From JBIOJM01 sp044450785 (lineage in GTDB: Bacteria; Planctomycetota; Planctomycetia; Isosphaerales; Isosphaeraceae), in the NCBI GenBank assembly GCA_044450785.1, contig JBIOJM010000009.1, forward strand, positions 1-64,000: a DNA stretch of 64,000 nt, in the 5' to 3' direction. This document shows positions 37,042-45,827 of the stretch, piece after piece (position 1 is the stretch's first letter; every line of letters starts with the position of its first letter). The position numbers and the translations under genes were made by a program. The notes beneath the pieces were generated by a model that saw only the letters and a program-made list of their open reading frames with translations, had not been told where the DNA came from and ran no database searches.

Positions 37042-37326
37042 GTTGCCGCCGGCGGAGATCACCTCTTCCGTTGCACATGGCGCGCATGGAACACCGCATA
37101 ATCGATCGAATCACGGCCCCCCCAATGAAGCCGATAAGGCAGCTTTCCGGTGGCGAAACGACAAGAATCAACGGCCTTCTGTGTTCGCCAAATCAGTCCG
37201 TTGCTATCGAAACCCCGATTGGGGTAAATCGCTGGGGTCGATGTGACCGACGCGGGGTAAGCGCACGGTAAAACCAGTCTTGCCACGGCTGCTACTCATC
37301 GGGCCAGGACGAGGCGTGCCCGTCGC

Positions 37327-40300
37327 CTACTTCTTCGCCGCTGAGAACAGCTTCTCATCACTCAGGGCTTTGCCCACGGCCTCTTTCAACGCGGGGCCTC
37401 GAAGGTCTCTGGCCAAAATCCGGCCGTTGGGACCGATCAGAAACGTCGCCGGAATTCCCCGAATCGAGTATGTCTCGCCCACGTTCTGGAACTCCTTCTT
37501 CGCGGGCGCAGCGCGTACACTCCACGGAACCGGCCCGCCAAACACCTGTGTCCAGCTTAGCGCGTTTGCCTTGGTGTACGTCGCCGGAGTCTGGGTGGCT
37601 TCGTCGCACGACACGCCGACGAGCAAGAACCTGGGATCGCCGCCGAACTTCGCCTGGATGTCCTTCATCGCCGGAATCTCGCCAAGGCGAGGCGGCCACG
37701 CCGCCCAGAAGTCGAGCAAGACAAGCTTGCCGCGCTGCTCGCTCAGCTTGAACTGGCCGCCGTCGAGCCGTGGAGCCGTGAAGTCGGGGGCGAGGTCGCC
37801 GACTCGCACATAAAGCCTGACCTTCACGTCCCCGATCTCGACCGGTTGGTCCTCCGGTCCTTCAGGCACGGTCACGGTGAGCGTCGCCTCACCCATCGTG
37901 GCGCGTGGGGCGCCCCAGGTCCTCTTGTCGGAAGGCAAATTCACGGGAATTGTTAACTCATAAGTACCCGGTGCCACGTTCTCGATGCGGAACTTCCCGT
38001 CTTCGTCAAACCCCGACGCGAACGTGAGCCAGGCCGCCGTGGGTTTACGGCGCTCGGCTCTGGGCGGTTCGAGGACGGCTGGGTTGTTGGTCCGCCAGTC
38101 AACGGGCTCGGGAGGAGTGCCGTCGAGCACCACCCGGCCGATCACTGGACGACCCTTGCCGCCGAGTCGAACCTGGGTCGTCTGGCCTGGCTTCACGTCG
38201 ACCGACAACTGCTCGCACCACTCGCTTCGCAAGGGCGTGACCACAACGCGGGCGATGTGACCGCGGCCGGGAATCACCCTATCAATCGCGAACCGCCCCT
38301 GCGAATCGGCCGCGAAGTGATAGTCGTAACTCTGCCATCTGAAGGCACCACCGCGGTTCCAGGACGACTCCGGCAAATACACGACTGATTGGTAGGCAGC
38401 CGGCTTGCGGCCGATCCTCACCTCGCCTTCGAGTCGTCCCCAGGGCTGCAAGACAAGCTTTCCGGTCTTCGCGAACTCATCAGATGTCGCGTCAGCGAAT
38501 CCCGCATCTGCCGCTACGGCGAGCAAGAACGTCTCCTCATGTTTCGGGACCGTGAGCCGGCCGTCCGGTCCGGTGGTAGTCGTCTCGGCATTCGAGTTCC
38601 CCTCGACAACGCCGTCACGCACGGACGCGCGATTCTCCTGCGTGCCCACAACAACTTGGACCCCAGCGGCGGGTCTGCCGTCGGGAAGGAGTACGACTCC
38701 GGAGATCCCCGCGGCGGGCTTCAAGCGGAAGTCCTGGATCATCGCGCCTTCGTCCGAGCGGAAGGCGCGCGATTCGGCCGGCTCGTAGCCAGGCGCCTCG
38801 ACGCGCACGTAGCACGCCTTCCTCGGCATATCGAACTTCATCGAGTAACGACCTCTGGTGTATTCCGCCGCGCCCATGCGCCACCAGGTGATGCTCCGCT
38901 TCCCTTGGAACCACGACAGGATCCCCTGCCTCCCTGCGGGTTGGTCGAAGCCTTGGATCACGCGGAAACGGGGCACCGGCTTGCCGGTGGCAGCGTCGGT
39001 CACACTCCCCGAGATGACGAGCTCAGGGTCGAGCGTCACGACGTGCTCTTGATCCGAGGCGGTCAGGGATACGGGTTCCTTGCGCAGATACCCATCTTTG
39101 AAGATATGGAAAAGCATGGCGTCGCTCGGGGCACTCGTCCATGTGAAGCGCCCTGCGGCATCGGTTTGAGCGTTCCAGGGGGAGCGCCATGCAACCTCGG
39201 ATTGAGCCCCGACCCTGAGCAACGAGTCGTGCCCACGCCACGTACCGACCTGCAAGTAGGTGCCGGCGACGGGCTTGCCGGCCCGGTCTACGACCCTGAC
39301 ACGGAGTGTGCTCGCCTTTCCCAGTCGGATGACAGGCGCCTCCACCTCTGCTCCATTCGGGACGTTAACCTCCCGAAACTCGGGGCCGAAACCCTCAGCC
39401 TGCGCCGTGACGATCGCCGAACCCGCATCACAACCTCGGAGGGTGTACTTCCCGAGTTCGTCGGTCGCCACGGGCGTCCTCTCGTCCCGATATTCAATTC
39501 CTCCTGTGTCGACTTGAGCCCCCTTCACGGGCTTCCCTGATCCGTCGACCACGCGGCCCTTCACCGTGCTCGCTTTCGAGAGGATCGTCCGCCAGTCTCG
39601 CCCGCCTTCCGATTGGCCTGGACGCCGTAGGTAGTCTGGATGGCGGACGTGCAGGCTCACGCCCGACACGTTTGCCGGCGCATCGTCGATGCGCCACCGC
39701 CCCTGCTCATCGGTCTTGGTGGTTCCCAGTTCATAAACGTAGCGGGGTTCCTTGCCTTCCGTCGGCCAGGCCATTGGGGTCACACTTGCCTGCGCAATGG
39801 GCTTCCCGGCCTCGTCCTGCACGACGCCACTGATTGGCACGCCCAGTTCGAGCCGCGCTTCCTGCGACTCCGGCAACGAGATGGCATGTCTGCGGTCGTC
39901 CCAATGCAAGAACAGACCCACGTACCCGGGTTTCTTCAGGTTTAGACCCAGGAAGCGAATGGTGAATCCCAGGGGCCATTCGATCGCGGCCGTGCCCTCC
40001 TTGCCCGTCGTGACCGTCTCCTTACGAGGTTCGCCCTCACCTCGAATCTCGGAACTCACCGAGACCCCATCGAGCGGCTCACCGGTCCTTGCACTGAGCA
40101 CGCGGAGGGAGAGACGATGACGCAAAGCGGGCTGCGTCGCGTCCTTGTCGGGAGCGGCATTCGCAACGCCTGGATTCGGTTCGGTCGCCTTTCGCGCTGG
40201 GGGTTGATCGGCGCGCATGATCCCGAAGCCGCCGATGAGAATGACGACTGCACCCAAACCGAGCAGAGCAGGCACGATGAGTCTCCAGGGAAGTGCGCTG

Positions 40301-41325
40301 CGGAAAACCCTGTGCTGGAGCGACTCGATCCGCACGAAGACGTCGGGCGGGCGGGCCATCGCCAGCCCGGGGACGGGCGCCGGCCCGGCGACCTGGAGCG
40401 CCAGCCGGGCGAGCGTCCGGCCGTACGAAGCGACGTCGCCAATGAGGTCGGCCGCCAGGGCGTCGCAGACCGCGTCGCAAGCCGCCAAGTGCGCGGCGCG
40501 CATCCGCCAGGCCAAAGGATGAAACCAAAGAAGGATCGACACGAAATGTAGGACCACGTTCCAGACCAGGTCGTGACGCGCCGCGTGGGCGAGCTCATGG
40601 GCGAGGATGGCCCGGAGATCATCCCGGTTGGTCTCTTGGCAGTTCCCTTCCGGCAACAGAAGCCACGGTTGAAACAGGCCGGTCAGGCAGGGTGCGGGGA
40701 CTTCCGGTGTCTGGACGACACGAACGGCTTGCCGGCAGCCGAGCGCCGCAGCGACGGCCCGGCACTCCTCGATGACCGTGGCTGGGACCTCCGTGGACCG
40801 TCGAACGATCCTCGACACACGCCAGACGCAGAGCCCCAGCCGGACCGCCATCACGGCGACTCCGGACAGCCAGATCGCCAGCAAACAGGCGCCGAGGCTC
40901 GGTGCGGTCATGGCGGACTCGCTCAGAGCGACTGCCGGCCCTCCGCTCGATCGCTTTGCACTCTCCGAACGTCGAGGCGGTCCGGCGGTCGGGGCCTGAA
41001 GGTCGGCAGACGGCGCTGGCGTCTCCAGCAGAACCGGCAGCGAATCCGCAACCGGCGCGACGCGTTCCGAAGAAGCCTGTTGGACGATGATCGACTCCGC
41101 GCGAGGCAAGCGCCAGGTGGCGATCGGCGGACCAGCGGTGAGTAAGACGGTCGTCGCGAGACCCAACGCTGTCGACCGCCAAAGGAGTACCCGCCAGCGT
41201 GGATTTCGTCCCGCGAGCGCCATGTGCACCCCCCACGCCAGGATGAGCAAGGCCGTCCAGCGCCCGGCCAGGCTAAATCCTCGGGGGACGTCCGCCAACC
41301 ACAATAACACCGAAGATGTGTTCAT
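37327..41325 (-). CDS. BlaR1-like M56 metallopeptidase fused to regulatory-like beta domains and a cysteine-less thioredoxin domain
   Basis: The product has 1332 residues. The N-terminal membrane part has helices at about 20-37, 50-65, 143-165 and 255-275, with the zinc motif AHELAHAARHD at 242-252. A further helix is at about 348-372. Then come roughly six carboxypeptidase-regulatory-like/CnaB-type beta domains (ISGVVQDEAGKPIAQASV, VKGRVVDGSGKPVKGAQVD, LRVRVVDRAGKPVAGTYL). The last 150 residues are a TlpA-like thioredoxin fold (LAPDFTAPRLDGGQFKL, LVLLDFWAAWPP), but the CxxC is replaced, so it cannot do disulfide chemistry. The start overlaps the stop of the MecI-type gene. It probably senses an external cue and cleaves the repressor. 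Confidence 0.88.
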   Translation of the reverse strand: MNTSSVLLWLADVPRGFSLAGRWTALLILAWGVHMALAGRNPRWRVLLWRSTALGLATTVLLTAGPPIATWRLPRAESIIVQQASSERVAPVADSLPVLLETPAPSADLQAPTAGPPRRSESAKRSSGGPAVALSESAMTAPSLGACLLAIWLSGVAVMAVRLGLCVWRVSRIVRRSTEVPATVIEECRAVAAALGCRQAVRVVQTPEVPAPCLTGLFQPWLLLPEGNCQETNRDDLRAILAHELAHAARHDLVWNVVLHFVSILLWFHPLAWRMRAAHLAACDAVCDALAADLIGDVASYGRTLARLALQVAGPAPVPGLAMARPPDVFVRIESLQHRVFRSALPWRLIVPALLGLGAVVILIGGFGIMRADQPPARKATEPNPGVANAAPDKDATQPALRHRLSLRVLSARTGEPLDGVSVSSEIRGEGEPRKETVTTGKEGTAAIEWPLGFTIRFLGLNLKKPGYVGLFLHWDDRRHAISLPESQEARLELGVPISGVVQDEAGKPIAQASVTPMAWPTEGKEPRYVYELGTTKTDEQGRWRIDDAPANVSGVSLHVRHPDYLRRPGQSEGGRDWRTILSKASTVKGRVVDGSGKPVKGAQVDTGGIEYRDERTPVATDELGKYTLRGCDAGSAIVTAQAEGFGPEFREVNVPNGAEVEAPVIRLGKASTLRVRVVDRAGKPVAGTYLQVGTWRGHDSLLRVGAQSEVAWRSPWNAQTDAAGRFTWTSAPSDAMLFHIFKDGYLRKEPVSLTASDQEHVVTLDPELVISGSVTDAATGKPVPRFRVIQGFDQPAGRQGILSWFQGKRSITWWRMGAAEYTRGRYSMKFDMPRKACYVRVEAPGYEPAESRAFRSDEGAMIQDFRLKPAAGISGVVLLPDGRPAAGVQVVVGTQENRASVRDGVVEGNSNAETTTTGPDGRLTVPKHEETFLLAVAADAGFADATSDEFAKTGKLVLQPWGRLEGEVRIGRKPAAYQSVVYLPESSWNRGGAFRWQSYDYHFAADSQGRFAIDRVIPGRGHIARVVVTPLRSEWCEQLSVDVKPGQTTQVRLGGKGRPVIGRVVLDGTPPEPVDWRTNNPAVLEPPRAERRKPTAAWLTFASGFDEDGKFRIENVAPGTYELTIPVNLPSDKRTWGAPRATMGEATLTVTVPEGPEDQPVEIGDVKVRLYVRVGDLAPDFTAPRLDGGQFKLSEQRGKLVLLDFWAAWPPRLGEIPAMKDIQAKFGGDPRFLLVGVSCDEATQTPATYTKANALSWTQVFGGPVPWSVRAAPAKKEFQNVGETYSIRGIPATFLIGPNGRILARDLRGPALKEAVGKALSDEKLFSAAKK

Positions 41326-41711
41326 TTCCGGGTCCTCTTATCCCGCGGCTTGGCGTCCGGGACTTGGTCAGCGAGTCGCTTCAGCTTCAGGAGGTCGTCC
41401 TCGCTGAACTTCTCCGACTTGATGATGTTCAGGACGAGGGTCTGGATCGAGCCGCCGCAGTAGGCGTCGACGAATTCCCCGAGCATCGAACGGAATGCCG
41501 AGCGCGGTCGGGTCGCCGGCTTGTAATAGTACGCCCTCCCGACCTTCCGGCGCGTCGCGTGAGCCTTTTCGACCAGCATCGTCAGGTAGAAACGCAGGGC
41601 CGGATTTTTGATCGGTTCGGGGAACCGCGCCTGGAGATCCGCGGGCTTCATCTCGCCATGCTCCCAGAGCAGGCGCATCACCTTCAGTTCCCCAGGCGTC
41701 AACGGCGGCAT
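41322..41711 (-). CDS. BlaI/MecI-family transcriptional repressor
   Basis: The product has 129 residues. The winged helix begins LTPGELKVMRLLWEHGEMKP and continues NPALRFYLTMLVEKAHATRR and AYYYKP, as in BlaI/MecI/CopY repressors. The C-terminal dimerisation part (FVDAYCGGSIQTLVLNII) contains the usual region cleaved in this family. ATG 41711 has GGAGGAG about 9 nt upstream. It overlaps the M56 gene start by 4 bp, the standard sensor-repressor pairing. Twin TGCA-N8-TGCA sites flank and overlap its promoter, consistent with autorepression. Confidence 0.92.
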   Translation of the reverse strand: MPPLTPGELKVMRLLWEHGEMKPADLQARFPEPIKNPALRFYLTMLVEKAHATRRKVGRAYYYKPATRPRSAFRSMLGEFVDAYCGGSIQTLVLNIIKSEKFSEDDLLKLKRLADQVPDAKPRDKRTRK

Positions 41712-41737
41712 CAGCAGCGCTCCTCCCACGGTCAACG

Positions 41738-41796
41738 TGCAAATCGTACTGCACATGGAAGGCGAATGTCAAGCGGGATGTGCAGGAGGACTTGCA
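41738..41796 (-). promoter_or_regulatory. Promoter and two operator-like sites of the MecI/M56 operon
   Basis: On the minus strand TTGACA (41772-41767), an 18-bp spacer and TACGAT (41748-41743) form a strong sigma-70 promoter. TGCA-N8-TGCA occurs at 41738-41753, covering the -10 box, and at 41781-41796, just upstream of the -35. The centres are 43 bp apart, about four helical turns, so bound repressor dimers would lie on one face. Confidence 0.65.
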
Positions 41797-41899
41797 GAGT
41801 GACAACCCGGGGGTAGGAAAAGATTCGGTGGTCGTTGCGAGGGTTAGCCACGCCGACTCGCGATCGGGGTACGAGCAGGTCCTCGGAGGGGTGAGACTC

Positions 41900-42910
41900 C
41901 TACAGGTTTCTCAAGAACTCCATCACGCCCGCGTTCTGGCGCCACGCCTTCCGGCCCCGCTCCCCTTTGATTTCGCAGGTCTCCAGGGCCCTCGCCTTCA
42001 TCTCCAGATCGACTTCCGCGTACACGTTCGTGGTGGCCAGTGAAGCGTGCCCCAACCACGCTCGGATCGTGTTGATGTCCACTCCGGCCCGCAAGAGATG
42101 CGTTGCCGTCGTGTGCCGGATCGTGTGCGGGCCGACGCGCTTGCTCGCCAGCGAGGGTAACTTCGCCGCTGCCCTTCGAGCGTGGCGCTCGACAAGCGCG
42201 TGAACGCCGAACCGGGTCAGCGGTTCTCCACGGCGGTTGAGGAAAACATGCTCTTCGGGCCTACGGTTGGCGATGAACGGGACCAACTCGGTGACCGTCC
42301 TGGCCCACAAGGGGCAACGTCGCCGCTTGTCGCCTTTGCCCCGGATGAGGACGGCCGAGATGTCTCGTTTTGGCATGGGTCCGAGTTCGAGATCGCCGAT
42401 CAACACGTGGGCGGCCTCATCCGCCCGGGCGCCCGTGTTGTACAGAAACAGAAGCACCGCGTAGTCCTTACGCCCCTGAGCCGTGCGGACGTCGGGCGCC
42501 GCCAGTATGGCCTCGATCTCGGGCTTCTCAAGGTAGGTCACTAGCGGCGGCGGCGCCTTCTTGAAAGGGATGGACCGTATCCTCCCGCACCAGTTGACGT
42601 GCTCAGGACTATTCGCGGCGATGAAGCGCGCCAGGGAATGCACTGCGGCCAGGCGCTGGTTCCGCGTGGCGGCGCCACAGCCGCGCTTCTTCTCGAGCTC
42701 TTCCAGAAAGGCGAGGACGCGGTTGGCCGTCAGATCCTCAACGGTGAGTCGGTCGATCGCCTTGTGGGCTCGGCGCGCGGCGAAGGGCAGGAGGAGACGC
42801 AGCGTATCGCGGTAACTGCATTGCGTGTTCCGGGCGAGGTTGCGCTCCCCGATGAGATGCTCCAGCAAGAAACGGCGGACCCAGGAGCCGAGAAGGCTGT
42901 TATCTCTCAT
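41900..42910 (-). CDS. Tyrosine recombinase (third of the trio)
   Basis: The product has 336 residues. The N-terminal SAM-like core-binding domain covers about 15-110 (FLLEHLIGERNLARNTQCSYR). The catalytic domain shows Arg in NTGARADEAAHV, Lys in IRGKGDKRRRCPL, His-x-x-Arg in PHTIRHTTATHLL, His in WLGHASL and the nucleophile in TTNVYAEVD. All are intact. ATG 42910 follows AAGGAGG and overlaps the second recombinase gene by 11 bp. It should act on the ends of the element with its two neighbours. Confidence 0.92.
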   Translation of the reverse strand: MRDNSLLGSWVRRFLLEHLIGERNLARNTQCSYRDTLRLLLPFAARRAHKAIDRLTVEDLTANRVLAFLEELEKKRGCGAATRNQRLAAVHSLARFIAANSPEHVNWCGRIRSIPFKKAPPPLVTYLEKPEIEAILAAPDVRTAQGRKDYAVLLFLYNTGARADEAAHVLIGDLELGPMPKRDISAVLIRGKGDKRRRCPLWARTVTELVPFIANRRPEEHVFLNRRGEPLTRFGVHALVERHARRAAAKLPSLASKRVGPHTIRHTTATHLLRAGVDINTIRAWLGHASLATTNVYAEVDLEMKARALETCEIKGERGRKAWRQNAGVMEFLRNL

Positions 42911-43853
42911 CGTGATCCTCCTTCCAAACGTAGTGGTCAAAGCGGGTGGCCGCCTCGTGCAGCAGTTCGGGCGTCATGCTGAGGTAGACCTGCGTGCCTC
43001 GGAGATTCGCGTGTTCCAGGTACGTCGACATGGAGGGAAGCAGGCTCTGGACGTCGGCCCCTTGCCGGTACCAAGAAGTCAGCCGATGGACGGCGAAGCT
43101 GTGACGCAAGTCATGCAGGCGCGGCTGACAGCGTCCGGCGTCCGACCGACGGATTCCGGTGTGCTCCCGCAAGCGCTGGAAGGCTTCTTGGATCGTATTC
43201 TTCTTCACCCGCGTACCGGATCGTGTCGTAAAGAATGGGACGTCGCCATGGGGCAAGTGAACAACTTGCTCGGGTCGAGTGGCCGCGTAACGCCCGAGGG
43301 CTTGGCCCAGGTGCGTCCCGATGGGTATCCGACGGCTCTTGTAAAACTTGGTCCCTCGAATCGTGATCGCCGCATCCGTCAGGTCGACGTCGCCCCGGTT
43401 CAGCGCGACGGCTTCACCCAGACGCAGCCCGGCCCCATAGAGCAACAGGATGAGGGTGCGCAACGTGATGGGTTCGAGGCAGTTGGGTCGCGACTGGTAG
43501 GAGTCGGTCCCGCGCAACAGCCGACGTAGCTCCTCACGGGAGTAGATGTAAGGGACGAAAGGCGGGGGCCGCTGGGGGGTCACACGAGGCAGCGGTGCCG
43601 TGGTCAGGTAGCAGTGTCTCAGGACGTAGCGATAGAACCTGGACAAGTTACCGTAACGTACGTGCCACGATCGGGTACCTTGCCGCCGGCCGTCGAGGAA
43701 GCGCTTCACCTGTTTCGGCCGGACCGCAGTGAGGTCGGCCGTCGGGCCGATAAAACGAGCGAAGGCTCGTAGGTCCTTCGCGGCGGACGTGAAGCGATCT
43801 CCCAGAGCTTGGCGGTAATTCACGTAGCGATCGACTATGTTCTGAAGTTTCAC
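42900..43853 (-). CDS. Tyrosine recombinase (second of the trio)
   Basis: The product has 317 residues. The N-terminal domain is LQNIVDRYVNYRQALGDRF to LPRVTPQRPPP. Catalytic residues: Arg in YGAGLRLGEAVAL, Lys in IRGTKFYKSRRIPI, His-x-x-Arg in LHDLRHSFAVHRL, His in TYLEHANL and Tyr in TQVYLSMT. GTG 43853 overlaps the stop of the first recombinase (GTGA), with GGAGG a few bases upstream. An open frame runs to 44003 but is not family-like. The gene appears intact. Confidence 0.92.
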   Translation of the reverse strand: MKLQNIVDRYVNYRQALGDRFTSAAKDLRAFARFIGPTADLTAVRPKQVKRFLDGRRQGTRSWHVRYGNLSRFYRYVLRHCYLTTAPLPRVTPQRPPPFVPYIYSREELRRLLRGTDSYQSRPNCLEPITLRTLILLLYGAGLRLGEAVALNRGDVDLTDAAITIRGTKFYKSRRIPIGTHLGQALGRYAATRPEQVVHLPHGDVPFFTTRSGTRVKKNTIQEAFQRLREHTGIRRSDAGRCQPRLHDLRHSFAVHRLTSWYRQGADVQSLLPSMSTYLEHANLRGTQVYLSMTPELLHEAATRFDHYVWKEDHDER

Positions 43854-44578
43854 AGGAGTTCCTCCAGGTCCAAGTCCGCGACGCGGCGCAGGCTCCCGAG
43901 GTCCATGCGTGTGTACCCACGGGTGGTGTTGGTATCCCGGTGTCCGAGGTGATCGCCGATCTCCTTCAGGGACAGACCTTCTTCCAAGAGATGGGACGCA
44001 CAAGCGTAACGGAGGGTGTGTGACCCATAGTGGGGCAGCGACAGGCCGAGAGCGTGCAAGCGTCCCCGTTCCACCTGCCCGATGGCCGCACTACTCAGGG
44101 GCCGAAACGGCGCTCGCGTGGTCAGGAAGACTTCCCGCCGAAAGACGCGTGGTCGCACCTCTTGGAGGTAGCGAAGGATCACGGCGCCGACGGAGTGGCA
44201 CAGGGGGTAGACTTGCTGACGCCGGGTCTTGGAGCGCGTCACGGTGAGCAGATCGCGCTCCCAGTCCAAATCCTCGAGGCGCAGGCGACCGACCTCCCCA
44301 CCGCGCAGCCCGTAGACCGCCAGCAGCATCAGCAAGGCGCGATCCCGGATGTCGATGGGCTGGCTCCCTTCGGTTGTGGCCAACAATCTCCGCACGTCTT
44401 TCCAGGAGGGCCCGGCCGGAAGCGTTTCCTCGGCATAGATACGCGGTGCTCGGATTACCTCCGTCAAGCCACTACGGCACCAGCCTTTCCGCCTTGCAGA
44501 GAGGGGCTCGGCGCTCGACGCGGAGCGAAACTTATGTGGTGCAGTTCCGCGAGCCCTATGCAAGTCTAGGCCATGCAA
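43850..44578 (-). pseudogene. N-terminally truncated tyrosine recombinase (first of the trio)
   Basis: The frame encodes up to 242 residues from TTG 44578, with no ATG or GTG before the catalytic domain. That domain is complete: Arg in VYGLRGGEVGRL, Lys in VTRSKTRRQQV, His-x-x-Arg in SHTLRYACASHL, His in HLGHRDT and Tyr in RGYTRMD. The core-binding N-terminal domain of about 150 residues is missing, and the right 26-bp repeat begins only 14 bp upstream of the TTG. I read this as a deletion that removed the 5' end of the gene. A short functional protein remains possible. Confidence 0.65.
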
Positions 44579-44591
44579 ATCCGCTTGGCGG

Positions 44592-44617
44592 ACATAACCA
44601 ACTCCGCCACATAACCG
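44592..44617 (-). repeat. Right copy of 26-bp element-end repeat
   Basis: Inverted relative to the copy at 37016-37041, with one mismatch. It lies just upstream of the first recombinase frame. The 270 bp that follow up to 44888 hold no gene I can support. Confidence 0.8.
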
Positions 44618-44888
44618 GCGAAGGCTCGGGGGCGGGAACGGAAGCGGTAATGGGGTTGGACAACCGTGGAAGACACGATACGAGGAATCAACCTGTGCGC
44701 TGAGGATGAAAGCCAGGGGATTTTACTTTGAGGCAATCTCAAACCCCTCGGTGGGTGTGAATGTGCGCGACAAGCTCTTGCTACTTGATGATTCTCCACT
44801 GGTGAACGGCGACCACTTGAAAACACGTCGACCCGCTACTTAACCTTAAGGTTCGCATTGTGTCACTGATGGCCCGGGAGAATTTGCG

Positions 44889-45476
44889 ATGAAAGGCTTT
44901 TCTGCGCTCGGCATCATCGGCGTACTCGCGATTGGCGGCTGTGCAAAGCCGACCGTGGCGGAACTGGAGAAGGCCTTGGATCATTTCGAACCCGAGTCGC
45001 TGGCCGCCGTCTACGGGGATGGCAGGTATAGTGTGTACATGGACGACCGAAAGCGAGATCTGCTAGCCGCGTGTTTAGCCCGCAAGGGAAAGCCAGGCAT
45101 TCAGGCCCTAATCGGCCTTTTCGGCTCAGAATCTACTATCAGGGCAAGCTATAATGAAAGTTTCTTTGGTGACGGTAACTATGTAATCCAGGGAGATATG
45201 TCGGGCAAACGATACAAACGCCATACCTACGAGGTTGGCGACGCCGCCCGAGACGCGATCGTCGCGATTGGCCCGCCCGCCGTGCCCGCGCTGAGCGAGG
45301 CCTTAGCGGACAGTCAGCAACTGGTCCGCCAACGAGCGATAGAGGCCCTCGCAACGATTGGCCCGCCCGCTGCGTCCGCGCTGCCCCTACTGGAGAAACT
45401 GGCCGGCACCTCAAAGAAAGATTCCGGCCTAGCACACGACGCGATCTACAAGATCCGCAGCAAGGCTGGCCGCTAG
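44889..45476 (+). CDS. Lipoprotein with HEAT-like repeats
   Basis: The product has 195 residues. The N-terminus MKGFSALGIIGVLAIGGCAK is a lipoprotein signal with lipidated Cys at 18. The C-terminal half has two HEAT-type repeats (AIVAIGPPAVPALSEALADS and ALATIGPPAASALPLLEKLA), which usually mediate protein contacts. The middle (YGDGRYSVYMDDRKRDLLAA) is unknown. It stands alone just outside the right element repeat. Confidence 0.8.
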   Translation: MKGFSALGIIGVLAIGGCAKPTVAELEKALDHFEPESLAAVYGDGRYSVYMDDRKRDLLAACLARKGKPGIQALIGLFGSESTIRASYNESFFGDGNYVIQGDMSGKRYKRHTYEVGDAARDAIVAIGPPAVPALSEALADSQQLVRQRAIEALATIGPPAASALPLLEKLAGTSKKDSGLAHDAIYKIRSKAGR

Positions 45477-45637
45477 CTGGTGCCGAATTCGCTCGATTCC
45501 CGCACCCGGGTTGGAAACCCACCAACCGTTGGAGTGGGGCTACGCAAAGGGGTCAAGCGCCGATTTAGCGGTTTCTACGCCGCATGTCCAAGAACGGCTC
45601 CTGACCCTTTCTCCATCGTCCTGCTCATGCTCGAGTT

Positions 45638-45728
45638 TCAGGGTGCGAGCCAGTCCATGACGCGCAAGCCGGGGATATTGGTGAAATCGCGTACGTTGTG
45701 CGTCACAAGCGTCAAGGAGGAAACTCAT
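45638..45728 (-). pseudogene. PIN-domain (VapC-type) toxin with internal deletion
   Basis: From ATG 45728 the frame reads MSFLLD, the start of PIN toxins with the first catalytic Asp. One base later, in the next frame, LVTHNVRDFTNIPGLRVMDW follows, a typical PIN C-terminus, ending LAP at TGA 45640-45638. About 100 residues between them are absent and the junction shifts frame. So the toxin cannot be made. Confidence 0.75.
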
Positions 45729-45827
45729 GGCTCAAAAGGCTCGATCGGCGGACGCTGCTGGGCGCGGCGGCGCTCATAAACCGATTCAATGTATCGGTCC
45801 AGTTCCTCGGCGTCTTCAGCTTCGGCG
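45725..45827 (-). pseudogene. Antitoxin C-terminal fragment
   Basis: The frame reads …EELDRYIESVYERRRAQQR and then PPIEPFEP, with its TGA overlapping the ATG of the PIN remnant (ATGA). This is the order of a VapB/Phd-type antitoxin coupled to its toxin. The N-terminal part is missing; the frame runs into the end of the neighbouring thioredoxin-NHL gene. Confidence 0.6.

Larger units (their letters stand above)
37016..44617. mobile_element. Candidate recombinase-in-trio (RIT-like) element with M56/MecI cargo
   Basis: Inverted 26-bp repeats bound 7.6 kb that contains three overlapping tyrosine recombinase genes (41900-44578, minus strand) and an M56 peptidase with MecI-type repressor (37327-41711). 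Three adjacent overlapping recombinases are the mark of RIT elements. The 285 bp between the left repeat and 37327 holds no gene I can support. Whether the M56/MecI pair is true cargo depends on the left repeat being the partner of the right one. I did not find an obvious target duplication. The first recombinase is N-terminally truncated, so the element may be inactive. Confidence 0.55.

Noticed and set aside
44566..44826. 86-codon minus-strand frame reading through the right repeat (…GYVAELVM…)
   Set aside because: The similarity to a frame at the left end comes only from the shared repeat; no other coding signal.
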